Part shown: one piece after another, positions 1 through 7,652 of the stretch
Position numbering within the stretch: the stretch's first letter is position 1
Layout: the number at the start of each line of letters is the position of its first letter
Assembly: GCF_035593265.1 (NCBI RefSeq)
Contig: NZ_CP141614.1
Coordinates: 2,418,001 to 2,482,000, forward strand
Length of the DNA: 64,000 nt
Reading direction: 5' to 3'
From: Limnochorda sp. LNt
Lineage (GTDB): Bacteria > Bacillota > Limnochordia > Limnochordales > Geochordaceae
The notes under the pieces: generated by a model
Told to the model about the DNA's origin: nothing
Seen by the model: the letters and a program-made list of their open reading frames with translations, nothing else
The model's database searches: none
Made by a program: the position numbers and the translations under genes

Positions 1-588
1 GTCGCCCAGGAAGATGGTGTGGCGGCGAGCCAGGCCCGCCCCGAAGAAGGCCCGCACCTCCTCCACGTGCTGGCGGAAGCGGGCCAGGGGCCGTACCTCG
101 AACGGCCGGTCCCGGTAGAAGGTGCAGAAGGTGCAACGGTTGTGCCAGCAGCCCCAGGTCAACTGGAGCACCACGGACAGATACTGGTCGGGCGGCAGGA
201 TGCCGATGGGCCGGTAGACCTGGCGGAAGCGCCGGGCATCGGCCTCGAGCGCCTCCCAGTCCATGACCGGGAGGGCCGGGTGACCGGCCCGGGCGGCTGC
301 CGCCACGGTCTCGACGGCCCTCGCCACCCACTCCCGGGCCTCGCCGGGGGCCAGCCACCGGCGGGCCCGGCGGGAGAGCCCGGAGGCTTGCGGGTCGCGA
401 CGCCGCTCCAGGAAGCGCTGGTCCAGACCGCGCCGCACCCCCGCGCCGTCCAGGTAGGCCTCCACCAGACGGCCCTCGAGGTCCAGCGTGAACAGGCACC
501 GGCTGCCCACGCCGGCCTCGGCCCAGCCGTCCCGCAGGCGGCTCCAGGCACCGTCGGGCAGCGCACGGGCCACGCCGCTCACTCCCAT
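1..588 (-). CDS. Radical SAM protein, N-terminal part (runs off window)
   Basis: Only the first about 196 codons are in the window; the gene continues beyond base 1. A cysteine triplet spaced Cx4Cx2C (Cys147, Cys152, Cys155 from the ATG at 588) sits in the context GCWHNRCTFCTFYRDRPF. This is the [4Fe-4S]/SAM-binding signature of a widespread radical SAM family with unassigned substrates. About 120 residues precede it, with no domain I recognise. The start is either ATG at 588 or GTG at 582. The GTG would overlap the TGA of thyX as GTGA, a junction used many times in this window. It lies directly downstream of thyX on the same strand and is probably co-transcribed. The substrate cannot be inferred from this fragment. 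Confidence 0.8.
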   Translation of the reverse strand, partial: MGVSGVARALPDGAWSRLRDGWAEAGVGSRCLFTLDLEGRLVEAYLDGAGVRRGLDQRFLERRRDPQASGLSRRARRWLAPGEAREWVARAVETVAAAARAGHPALPVMDWEALEADARRFRQVYRPIGILPPDQYLSVVLQLTWGCWHNRCTFCTFYRDRPFEVRPLARFRQHVEEVRAFFGAGLARRHTIFLGD

Positions 589-1337
589 GCGTACCGCGGC
601 TCGGCCACCTCGGCGCCGTCGGGCGTGCGCGTGATCTCGAAGTCACCGAAGATCGCGGGAGCCTCGGCCTGCAGGATCCGCAGGGCGGCGACGGCCACCC
701 GCCGGATCTCGGGATCGGCGTGCACGGAGGCCCTCATGCGGATGAAGTGGCGCCACGCGCGGAAGTTGCCCGTCATCACCAGCGCCGTCTCGGTGGCGTT
801 GGGCAGCACCGAGCGGGCGGCCTGCCGGGCCACCTTGCGACGCAGGGAAGGGTCGGGCACCGAGGCGTAACGAGCCCGCAGGCGCTCCACCAGGCGCGCG
901 TAGGCGTCGCGGGCCGCCTGCGCCACCTCCCCCAGGATGCGCTCGGCCTCCTCGTCGCCGGCCAGGCCCGGGGGCAGCACCATGCGGGCGCTGGCTTCGT
1001 CCACATAGCGCTGGCTCACCTGGCTGTAGCTGAAGTGGCGGTGTCGCACGATCTCGTGAGAGCAGGCCCGCGAGATGTGCTCGATGAGGAGGCTGGCGCT
1101 GGCGTGCTCGATGACGCTCAGGTGCCCCTGCGTCAGGAGGTTGTCGATGTACTGGGCGTTGGTGCGCCGGCTCGGGTTGTGAAAGGATCGGTAGCAAAGC
1201 CGCCCGGCGAACTCCACCAGCTGCTGGGCCGGGTTGTCGGTGTCGGTCTCCCAGGCGATGTGATCGGGCTTGAAGAAGCGGGTGATGCCGATGAGCGTCA
1301 CCCGAGGCTCCCGGATCCACTCCTGATCCGGCTGCAC
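579..1337 (-). CDS. thyX: Flavin-dependent thymidylate synthase ThyX
   Basis: ThyX methylates dUMP to dTMP using methylene-tetrahydrofolate, with FAD and NADPH as reductant. It replaces ThyA in organisms that lack that enzyme. The 252-residue length is normal. The diagnostic motif RHRHFSYSQVSQR occupies residues 98-110 and fits RHRxxSxxxxSxR, which binds FAD and dUMP. The start is GTG at 1337, preceded by a strong GGAGGGGG ribosome site about nine bases upstream. It is transcribed away from dxr, and a radical SAM gene overlaps its 3' end. No dihydrofolate reductase or thyA is seen in the window. The identification is secure from the motif and length. Confidence 0.96.
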   Translation of the reverse strand: MQPDQEWIREPRVTLIGITRFFKPDHIAWETDTDNPAQQLVEFAGRLCYRSFHNPSRRTNAQYIDNLLTQGHLSVIEHASASLLIEHISRACSHEIVRHRHFSYSQVSQRYVDEASARMVLPPGLAGDEEAERILGEVAQAARDAYARLVERLRARYASVPDPSLRRKVARQAARSVLPNATETALVMTGNFRAWRHFIRMRASVHADPEIRRVAVAALRILQAEAPAIFGDFEITRTPDGAEVAEPRYAWE

Positions 1338-1463
1338 GGCGCTCGCCCCCTCCTGCCGGCCCCTGGCGGGGCCGCCCCCCCATCGTAACCCTTCGGTGCG
1401 CGACCGACCAAGGCCTGGGCGCCCGCTCCCTCCTCGTCGCGGCCTCGCCCGGCCCGGGCTCGC

Positions 1464-1492
1464 TTCCCGCTACGGCAACGGACGGCTATAAT
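1464..1492 (+). promoter_or_regulatory. Probable sigma-A promoter of dxr
   Basis: A perfect TATAAT (1487-1492) lies 17 bases after TTCCCG (1464-1469; three of six -35 bases). It predicts a transcript start near 1499, only about 12 bases before the dxr ATG at 1511. The rest of 1338-1463, between divergent thyX and dxr, shows nothing else distinct. Confidence 0.6.
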
Positions 1493-1510
1493 CGGCGGGG
1501 AGCGTGACCG

Positions 1511-2779
1511 ATGGCAGTCCCGCACGATCGACGCGCCACGTCGGGCCCCAAGCGGCTGGCCGTCCTCGGCAGCACCGGTTCGCTGGGGATCCAGGTGCTG
1601 GAGCTGTGCGAGCGCTTCGCCGACCGCTTGCAGGTGGTGGCCCTGGCCGCCTCGGGGCGCCGCCAGGAGCTGCTGGGCCAGCAGGTGCGGCGCTTTCGGC
1701 CACAGCTGGTCGCGGTGGGCGACGCAACGGCCCCCATCGGCGACGCCCTGCGCGACGCCGCTGGAGCCGCCCGGGTGGTGCACGGCCCCGACGGTCTGGT
1801 GGAGGCGGCCGTCCATCCCGACGTCGACCTGGTGGTGGTGCTGACGGTGGGGATGGCCGGGCTGGCCCCGACCCTGGCCGCCCTCGAGGCCGGCAAGCGG
1901 GTGGCGCTGGGCAACAAGGAGGTGCTGGTGGCCGCCGGCGAGCTCCTGCCGGGGGCACGCCTGGTGGCAGAGGGTCGGCTCCTGCCCGTCGACTCCGAGC
2001 ACTCGGCCGTCTGGCAGAGCCTGCTCGGGGAGCGACACGCCCTACCCGGCGGCGACGGCGGGGGCGAGGCGGTGACCGGGCCCGGTGCCATCCGGCGACT
2101 CTGGCTGACCGCCTCGGGCGGGCCCTTCTGGGGGTGGAGCGCGCAGCGGCTGCGGAGCGTCACGCCCGAGCAGGCGCTGGCCCATCCCACCTGGCGCATG
2201 GGCCCTCGGGTCACCATCGACTCGGCCACCCTCGTCAACAAGGGCTTCGAGATCATCGAGGCCCACCACCTCTTCGGCGTCCCCTACCCGGCCATCCGGG
2301 TGGTGGTCCACCGCCAGAGCGTGGTGCACTCCCTGGTCGAGTTGCGGGATGGGTCCATCAAGGCCCAGATGAGCCTGCCCGACATGCGGCTGCCGCTCTT
2401 GTTCGCCCTCAGCCACCCCGAGCGCTGGGAGTACCGGGGCCCGGCGCCTCTGTTCGAAGGGCACGCGCCCGAGCGGGGGCCCCTCTCCCTCACCTTCGAG
2501 CCGCTGGACGAGGCGACCGAGCCGCCCGCCATCCGGCTGGCCCGCCGCGCCGCCGAGGCCGGGAGCACCTATCCCGCCGTCCTGTCCACGGCCGACGAGG
2601 TGGCGGTGGAGGCGTTCCTGGCGGGTCGGCTCGCCTTCGACCGGATCCTGCCGGTGGTGCAGGAGACGTTGGATGGGCACGTGCCGGCTCGCGTCCTCTC
2701 CCTCGAGGCCGTGCGATGGGCGGACGACTGGGCACGCCGCACGGCTCGCCGGGTCGTGGAGGAGATGCGCCAGGCCTAG
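1511..2779 (+). CDS. dxr: 1-deoxy-D-xylulose 5-phosphate reductoisomerase
   Basis: Dxr converts DXP to 2-C-methyl-D-erythritol 4-phosphate with NADPH, the first committed step of the MEP isoprenoid pathway. The 422-residue protein has the nucleotide-binding loop GSTGSLGIQ at residues 20-28, NKEVLVAAGE, the metal/substrate segments VDSEHSAVWQSL and TASGGPF, and the conserved stretch around HPTWRMGPRVTIDSATLVNK. A GGGGAG ribosome site precedes the ATG. In many Bacillota dxr is followed by the site-2 protease rseP; here the next gene is another membrane protease, htpX. The reading frame is full length and the call is secure. Confidence 0.97.
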   Translation: MAVPHDRRATSGPKRLAVLGSTGSLGIQVLELCERFADRLQVVALAASGRRQELLGQQVRRFRPQLVAVGDATAPIGDALRDAAGAARVVHGPDGLVEAAVHPDVDLVVVLTVGMAGLAPTLAALEAGKRVALGNKEVLVAAGELLPGARLVAEGRLLPVDSEHSAVWQSLLGERHALPGGDGGGEAVTGPGAIRRLWLTASGGPFWGWSAQRLRSVTPEQALAHPTWRMGPRVTIDSATLVNKGFEIIEAHHLFGVPYPAIRVVVHRQSVVHSLVELRDGSIKAQMSLPDMRLPLLFALSHPERWEYRGPAPLFEGHAPERGPLSLTFEPLDEATEPPAIRLARRAAEAGSTYPAVLSTADEVAVEAFLAGRLAFDRILPVVQETLDGHVPARVLSLEAVRWADDWARRTARRVVEEMRQA

Positions 2780-2811
2780 CGTCCCTCGCGATGGGCCGAG
2801 CCGCACCTCGA

Positions 2812-2840
2812 TTGTGGGGCCGACGACGATTGCGTAAAAT
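2812..2840 (+). promoter_or_regulatory. Probable sigma-A promoter of htpX-pspAB
   Basis: TTGTGG (2812-2817) and TAAAAT (2835-2840) are separated by 17 bases between dxr and htpX. This would give htpX its own transcript with a leader of about 60 bases. The -10 box matches five of six consensus bases and the -35 box three. Confidence 0.5.
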
Positions 2841-2910
2841 GGTAGCCGGGCCTGCGCGTACGCGGCCCTCATCGTCGCTCGAGCGTACATCCGGGAGGGA
2901 TGGGTTGGCG

Positions 2911-3831
2911 ATGGCCCGACCCCTGCGTGTGGCAGCCGACGCCGGTCTCACGGCTCGCATGCTGTTGACCATGGTGCTGCTGGGGGCTGTCTACCTCTTC
3001 TTCGTCAGCGTGATGCTGGCTTACGGCGTCGACATCACCTTCGTCGCGGTGTTCGTCGGCATCATGCTGCTGGCCCAGTACTACCTCTCCGACAAGCTCG
3101 TGCTCTGGTCCACCGGCGCACGTGAGGTGAGCCCATCGGAGGCGCCGGAGCTCCACGACATGGTGGGGCGGCTGGCCGCCCTGGCCGACCTGCCCAAGCC
3201 CCGCGTGGCCATCGTGCCCACCGACGTGCCCAACGCCTTCGCGACGGGCCGCAATCCCAACAACGCCGTGGTGGCCGTCACCAGCGGCCTCATGCGCCGG
3301 CTCAGCAAGCCGGAGATCGAGGCGGTGCTGGCCCACGAGATCACCCACGTCAAGAACCGTGATGTCGCCGTCATCACCATCGCCAGCTTCTTCGCCACGG
3401 TGGCGGCCTTCCTGACGCGGCAGCTGATGTGGCTGGGCTACTGGGGGGTCCCCATGGGGGGCGACCGTCGCGACGAGCGAGGAGGCGGTGCCTACGCCTG
3501 GGTCATCATCTACCTGGTCTCGCTCGTGGTCTACTTCGTCAGCTACCTGCTCATCCAGGCCCTCTCCCGATACCGCGAGTACGCGGCGGACCGTGGGGCG
3601 GCGTACCTGACCGGGGCGCCCTCCAACCTCGCCTCCGCCCTGATGAAGATCAGCGGGGTCATGGAGCGGATCCCGGCGCAGGACCTGCGCCAGGCCGAGG
3701 CGCTCAACGCCTTCTTCATCGTGCCGGCGCTGCGGGGCAGCAGTATCGCCGAGCTCTTCTCGACCCACCCGTCACTGGAGAAGCGCCTGGCCTACCTGCG
3801 CAAGCTGGAGCTGGAGCTGGCGGGCCGCTGA
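2911..3831 (+). CDS. htpX: Zinc metalloprotease HtpX (M48 family)
   Basis: HtpX is a membrane-bound M48 protease that degrades damaged membrane proteins. The 306-residue product has hydrophobic segments near residues 19-38, 42-60, 152-170 and 196-217. The zinc motif HEITH is at 142-146, with the likely third ligand Glu223 in EYAADRGAA. An in-frame TTG at 2905 is an alternative start. The ATG at 2911 has the ribosome site GGGAGGG about 11 bases upstream. It is followed after 25 bases by pspAB. Known PspAB genes often sit beside htpX, so this looks like a membrane-stress unit with the pspA-pspAA pair that faces it. A longer frame that reads through dxr into this gene is not real. Confidence 0.93.
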   Translation: MARPLRVAADAGLTARMLLTMVLLGAVYLFFVSVMLAYGVDITFVAVFVGIMLLAQYYLSDKLVLWSTGAREVSPSEAPELHDMVGRLAALADLPKPRVAIVPTDVPNAFATGRNPNNAVVAVTSGLMRRLSKPEIEAVLAHEITHVKNRDVAVITIASFFATVAAFLTRQLMWLGYWGVPMGGDRRDERGGGAYAWVIIYLVSLVVYFVSYLLIQALSRYREYAADRGAAYLTGAPSNLASALMKISGVMERIPAQDLRQAEALNAFFIVPALRGSSIAELFSTHPSLEKRLAYLRKLELELAGR

Positions 3832-3856
3832 GCCCCGGGAGAGGCGAGGACGTGCG

Positions 3857-4480
3857 GTGGGTTTGCGACAGTGGCTCGACGCCCTGATGGGGCGGCCCCG
3901 GCTGGTCAAGCCCAAGTCCGACAACCTCTTCGCGCTCTCCACGGCCCGCACCGCCCTGGAGGAGCGGCTGGGTTGGGTGAGTGCCGGCCGGGCCGGGCTC
4001 TGTCTCAAGCCCATCGTCACCGCCGACTACGCCCGGGCGCAGGAGGAGCTCGCCGACCTGGTGAGGATGGGCGCCGGCGAGACCCGCAGCCGCCTCGAGG
4101 TGCTCAAGGACAGCTACCAGTACACCTGGATCCTGGTGGAGGACGACGACTTCGAGGATCTGCTGACCCTGGTCCACATGGCCGCCCAGACCCTGGAGGA
4201 GCAGGGCTACGGGACCCAGATCCTCTCGGCGGTCTTCCGGTTTCGCCCGGGCGGGCGCCTGTCGTCAGTGGTGGGCGCCGACGTCCCCGAGCGCATCTAC
4301 CTCATCTACAGCTACAAGCGGGGCCTCTTCTACCCCTTCGTGCCGAGGGGCGCCGGCAAGACGTCGTCCGACGGCCGCTACGAGAGCGGTGAGTTTCAGG
4401 CGGCCGCCCTGCTGTCGCAGGAGCTGCCCACCGAACGGGACCCCTCGCGCTGGTATCCCCTCTGGGACTGCCCCGTCTGA
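3857..4480 (+). CDS. pspAB: PspA-associated protein PspAB
   Basis: This 207-residue soluble protein begins MGLRQWLDALMGRPR and contains KPKSDNLFALSTA, typical as I recall it of the PspAB family found with HtpX and PspA in Actinobacteria and some Bacillota. It has no signal peptide or membrane segment. Its biochemical function is not established; a role in the phage-shock-type membrane stress response is inferred from neighbours. The start is GTG at 3857 with GAGG/AGGA upstream. The gene ends at a hairpin terminator shared with the convergent pspAA. It is named from family resemblance and from its position after htpX. Confidence 0.8.
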   Translation: MGLRQWLDALMGRPRLVKPKSDNLFALSTARTALEERLGWVSAGRAGLCLKPIVTADYARAQEELADLVRMGAGETRSRLEVLKDSYQYTWILVEDDDFEDLLTLVHMAAQTLEEQGYGTQILSAVFRFRPGGRLSSVVGADVPERIYLIYSYKRGLFYPFVPRGAGKTSSDGRYESGEFQAAALLSQELPTERDPSRWYPLWDCPV

Positions 4481-4489
4481 GCCCGACAA

Positions 4490-4526
4490 AAGGGGCCGGT
4501 GCCCGCCATCGCGGCACCGGCCCCTT
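4490..4526. terminator. Bidirectional terminator between pspAB and pspAA
   Basis: A perfect 14-bp stem (4490-4503 with 4513-4526, AAGGGGCCGGTGCC and its complement) encloses a 9-base loop. Runs of A on one flank and T on the other let it serve both convergent transcripts. This is the clearest terminator in the window. Confidence 0.88.
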
Positions 4527-4565
4527 CTCCGCATCCCCGTTGGCATCCCCGCCACCCTCGGGCGC

Positions 4566-4847
4566 TCAGGTGACGAGGTTGCGCGGATAGGACCGAAACA
4601 GCTCCCGGGCCTCCTCCAGCGTCGTGTCCGGCGGGGGCAGCACCAGGTCGGACTCCTCGAGCTCGTCGTCGTCCAGCCGCCGCCCGCGGGTCCGGACGAT
4701 CTCCAGCACGTGGGCCAGCTCCCGGGCGAAGGCGGCCTCGTCTCCCGCCTCGATGGCGTCCAGCAACGCGTCGTCGGCGCTGTCCAGCTCGTCGAGCGCC
4801 TGCCCGCGCAACTCGTACTGCCCCTCGGTGGCGATGCGGACGATCAT
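4566..4847 (-). CDS. pspAA: PspA-associated protein PspAA
   Basis: This 93-residue acidic protein starts MIVRIATEGQY, which resembles the PspAA family encoded next to PspA. It is predicted to be cytoplasmic. Its function is unproven; it is thought to act with PspA in envelope-stress sensing. Its ATG overlaps the TGA of pspA as ATGA (4844-4847), so the two are translationally coupled, with pspA upstream. The ORF closes at 4566 beside the shared terminator. Confidence 0.8.
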   Translation of the reverse strand: MIVRIATEGQYELRGQALDELDSADDALLDAIEAGDEAAFARELAHVLEIVRTRGRRLDDDELEESDLVLPPPDTTLEEARELFRSYPRNLVT

Positions 4848-5554
4848 CCCCGGCCCACCTCCTGCTTGAGCCGCTCCAGGTCGGCCTTGACCTGCTCCGA
4901 TGCCTTGAGCCTGGCCAGCTCGGCCTCGATGCCCGTACCCGTCCCGCCGATGGCGGTGCGGTCGTCGAGGGCCCCGCTGGCGACCAGCTCGTCGATGGCG
5001 GCCGCTCGGGCCCGCATCGACTCGGTCTTCTGCTGAGCCCGCTCCACGGCCAGCCCCACGTCGGCCAGCTCCTCCGACAGCCCGCTGGCGGCCTCCCCGA
5101 TGCGCACCTGGGCCTCGGCTGCCGAATACTGGGCCTTGATGACCTCCTTTTGGGCCCGAAAGGCCTCCACCTTGGCCCGCAGGCGCGCCTCGGCGGTCTC
5201 CAGCTTCTTCTGCTCGGCCTCCAGCTCGCCCGCCTGCCGCTCGATGCCCTCCACCTGCTGGAGGAGCTCCGCCTTGCGCTGCAGGGCGGCGACGGCCAGG
5301 TCCTCGCGCCCGGCTGCCAGGGCCTCCCTGGCCTGGGCCTCCAGGCGCTGGGCCGTCTCGCGCAGGCGCACCACCTGCAGCTCGAGCCGCTTGCGGGATG
5401 TGGCCACCTCGGCCAGGTTGCGGCGCACCTTCTGGAGCAGCTCGAGCTGCCGCTGGTAGGAGTACTCCAGGGTCTCCCGCGGATCTTCCCACCGCTCGAC
5501 CAGCTTGTTCATCTTGGCCTTGAGCACCGTGGTCATGCGCGACAGCACGCCCAT
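4844..5554 (-). CDS. pspA: Phage-shock protein A / Vipp1-family (PspA/IM30)
   Basis: PspA-family proteins form coiled-coil, ESCRT-III-like polymers that bind and repair stressed membranes. The 236-residue protein starts MGVLSRMTTVLKAKMNKLVE, an amphipathic first helix, followed by WEDPRETLEYSYQ. Long heptad-like coiled coil fills most of the rest, rich in Glu, Lys, Gln and Ala. The frame is open further upstream, but homology begins at the ATG at 5554. It forms a coupled operon with pspAA, and faces htpX-pspAB. A weak promoter (TTGCGC, 18 bases, TACCCT around 5596-5625) may drive it. Confidence 0.92.
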   Translation of the reverse strand: MGVLSRMTTVLKAKMNKLVERWEDPRETLEYSYQRQLELLQKVRRNLAEVATSRKRLELQVVRLRETAQRLEAQAREALAAGREDLAVAALQRKAELLQQVEGIERQAGELEAEQKKLETAEARLRAKVEAFRAQKEVIKAQYSAAEAQVRIGEAASGLSEELADVGLAVERAQQKTESMRARAAAIDELVASGALDDRTAIGGTGTGIEAELARLKASEQVKADLERLKQEVGRG

Positions 5555-5671
5555 GCCGCCACCGTCCCATCCTCGTGGTCTCTCCCGTCCCAAAGGGTAC
5601 CCTGACGGGGACCGTCCGCGCAACGGATGGCGGGCGCACCGATGCCCGCTCGGGGCCGGCCCACGCCGATG

Positions 5672-5686
5672 CTTAACTGGGTAAAG
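5672..5686. promoter_or_regulatory. Operator-like site upstream of sufB
   Basis: CTTAACTGGGTAAAG ends three bases before the -35 box of the sufB promoter. It is strikingly similar to CTTAACCTGGTTAAAG in front of the MarR gene at 34.2 kb, with one base fewer and one substitution. AT-rich words like this are rare in this GC-rich window. Regulation by that MarR protein is inference. Confidence 0.4.
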
Positions 5687-5688
5687 CA

Positions 5689-5717
5689 TTGACATCACTA
5701 AGTACCAGCACTAGACT
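5689..5717 (+). promoter_or_regulatory. Sigma-A promoter of sufB
   Basis: A perfect TTGACA (5689-5694) is followed after 17 bases by TAGACT (5712-5717; four of six). The transcript would start near 5724, about 20 bases before the GTG of sufB. A GGGGGAG ribosome site lies between. Confidence 0.75.
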
Positions 5718-5743
5718 TCTCATGGCAAGGGGGAGTCGATCAG

Positions 5744-7144
5744 GTGGCCAGGCAGGGACTCCAACTCGATACGGAGTACCGCTACGGGTTCGCCGACCCG
5801 GAGCAGTACGTCTTCCGATCCCGCAAGGGGCTCAGCCGGGAGGTGGTGGAGGAGATCTCCGCCATCAAGGGCGAGCCCGACTGGATGCGGCAGTTTCGCC
5901 TCAAGGCCCTGGAGATCTTCGAGCGCAAGCCGCTGCCGACCTGGGGTGGGGACCTCTCCCATCTCCGGTTCGAGGACATCTACTACTACATCCGGCCGAC
6001 CGACCGAAAGGGCCAGAGCTGGGACGAGGTACCCGAGACCATCAAGCGCACCTTCGACCGGCTGGGCATCCCCGAGGCCGAGCGCAAGTTCCTGGCCGGG
6101 GTGACGGCCCAGTACGAGTCCGAGGTGGTCTACCACAGCATCCGCCAGGAGCTCGAGCGCCAGGGGGTCATCTTCGTCGACACCGACACGGCGGTGCGCC
6201 AGTATCCCGACCTGGTGCGGGAGTACTTCGGCACCGTGGTGCCAGCGGCCGACAACAAGTTCGCTGCGCTCAACAGCGCGGTCTGGAGCGGGGGCAGCTT
6301 CATCTACGTGCCCGAGGGGGTGCGGGTGGAGATCCCGTTGCAGGCTTACTTCCGCATCAACGCGCGCAACATGGGGCAGTTCGAGCGGACTCTCATCATC
6401 GCCGAGCCGGGCAGCTTCGTGCACTACGTGGAGGGCTGCACCGCCCCCCAGTACACCACCGACTCGTTGCACGCGGCGGTCGTCGAGATCGTCGTCAAGC
6501 CGGGCGCCCGGGTGCGGTACACCACCATCCAGAACTGGTCCCACAACGTCTACAACCTGGTGACCAAGCGCGCGGCCGTGCACGGGGACGCCACCATGGA
6601 GTGGATCGACGGCAACCTGGGCAGCAAGCTGACCATGAAGTACCCGTCGGTCTACCTCATGGACAAGGGCGCCCGCGGCGAGGTGCTCTCCATCGCCCTG
6701 GCCGGGCCCCACCAGCACCAGGACGCCGGCGCCAAGGCGGTGCACCTGGCTCCCTACACGACGTCGACCATCACCAACAAGTCCATCTGCAAGGACGGGG
6801 GCCGCACCACCTACCGGGGCCTGGTGCACATCGCACCCGACGCCTACAAGAGCAAGAGCAAGGTCAACTGCGACGCGCTCATCTTCGACGACCGGTCCAA
6901 GACCGACACCATCCCCTACATCGAGGTGCTCAACAGCGACGTCCAGATGGAGCACGAAGCGACCGTCAGCAAGGTGAGCGAGGAGCAGCTCTTCTACCTG
7001 ATGAGCCGGGGCATCCCCGAGCAGCAGGCGACGGCCATGATCGTGATGGGCTTCATCGAGCCCTTCGCCCGCCAGCTCCCGATGGAGTACGCGGTGGAAC
7101 TCAACCGCCTCATCGAGATGGAGATGGAGGGCTCGGTGGGCTGA
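5744..7144 (+). CDS. sufB: Fe-S cluster assembly scaffold SufB
   Basis: SufB is the scaffold subunit of the SufBCD complex, on which [Fe-S] clusters are built. The 466-residue length is standard. Conserved stretches include [33 protein letters not shown], the region around [11 protein letters not shown] with the conserved C-terminal Cys, and [20 protein letters not shown]. The start is GTG at 5744 behind AAGGGGGAG. It is followed after 16 bases by a Rieske-type ferredoxin. Unusually, sufC, sufD, sufS and sufU are not adjacent and not in the window, so the ATPase and desulfurase must be encoded elsewhere. Its promoter carries a sequence resembling the operator of the MarR regulator at 34.2 kb. 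Confidence 0.96.
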   Translation: MARQGLQLDTEYRYGFADPEQYVFRSRKGLSREVVEEISAIKGEPDWMRQFRLKALEIFERKPLPTWGGDLSHLRFEDIYYYIRPTDRKGQSWDEVPETIKRTFDRLGIPEAERKFLAGVTAQYESEVVYHSIRQELERQGVIFVDTDTAVRQYPDLVREYFGTVVPAADNKFAALNSAVWSGGSFIYVPEGVRVEIPLQAYFRINARNMGQFERTLIIAEPGSFVHYVEGCTAPQYTTDSLHAAVVEIVVKPGARVRYTTIQNWSHNVYNLVTKRAAVHGDATMEWIDGNLGSKLTMKYPSVYLMDKGARGEVLSIALAGPHQHQDAGAKAVHLAPYTTSTITNKSICKDGGRTTYRGLVHIAPDAYKSKSKVNCDALIFDDRSKTDTIPYIEVLNSDVQMEHEATVSKVSEEQLFYLMSRGIPEQQATAMIVMGFIEPFARQLPMEYAVELNRLIEMEMEGSVG

Positions 7145-7160
7145 GGAGCGGAGGACGGCC

Positions 7161-7484
7161 GTGGAGGAGGGGCTGACCTTCGTGCTGCCCGTCTCCGAGC
7201 TGCCCCCGGGCAGCCGGCGCCGGGTGCGGGTCGGGGGCCGGACGCTGGCGCTGTGGCACACGCCACAAGGCATCTACGCCACCGACGACACGTGTACCCA
7301 CGAACGCGCCAGCCTCAGCGAGGGAGACTTCGAGCCCGAGGCGGGCGTGGTCGCCTGTCCCGAGCACGGAGCCCGCTTCGACGTCCGGTCGGGCAAGGCC
7401 CTGACGTTGCCGGCCTACAAGCCCCTGCGCACCTACCCGGTGGAGGTGCACGACGGCCGGATCGCCGTCCGCCTCGAGGGCTGA
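7161..7484 (+). CDS. Rieske [2Fe-2S] ferredoxin-like protein
   Basis: This 107-residue protein carries the Rieske ligands C45-x-H47 (CTHERASL) and C66-x2-H69 (CPEHGARFD). It resembles the small ferredoxin subunits of non-haem-iron oxygenases and NirD. It has no signal peptide or membrane anchor, so it is a soluble cytoplasmic electron carrier. Homologues are known to be encoded with suf genes. Here it forms an operon with sufB and is followed by a terminator. The partner reductase or oxygenase is unknown. The start is GTG at 7161. Confidence 0.88.
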   Translation: MEEGLTFVLPVSELPPGSRRRVRVGGRTLALWHTPQGIYATDDTCTHERASLSEGDFEPEAGVVACPEHGARFDVRSGKALTLPAYKPLRTYPVEVHDGRIAVRLEG

Positions 7485-7512
7485 CGCCGGCTCCAGGAGC
7501 GAAGCGTCACGG

Positions 7513-7544
7513 GGGGCGGCCTGCCTGGCAGGGCCGCCCCTCTT
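7513..7544 (+). terminator. Terminator after the sufB-Rieske operon
   Basis: A 9-bp GGGGCGGCC stem (7513-7521 with 7532-7540) and a 10-base loop are followed by TCTT. The position, 28 bases after the Rieske stop codon, fits a transcription terminator. Confidence 0.7.
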
Positions 7545-7652
7545 GCGTCAGGTCCGCAGTACCAGAGGGGTTGGCCCGAGCGGTGCAGGAATAGACTCCA
7601 TACCGGTCGCGCCCCGCTGGCGAGCAGGGGTGACGACGAGCAGGAGGCCGTC

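Noticed and set aside
1504-2910. A long plus-strand frame that runs in a different phase through dxr and into htpX
   Set aside because: Across dxr it is Arg/Gly/Pro-rich noise while dxr itself is a clear homologue in the other frame. Only the htpX part is real, and it starts at 2911.
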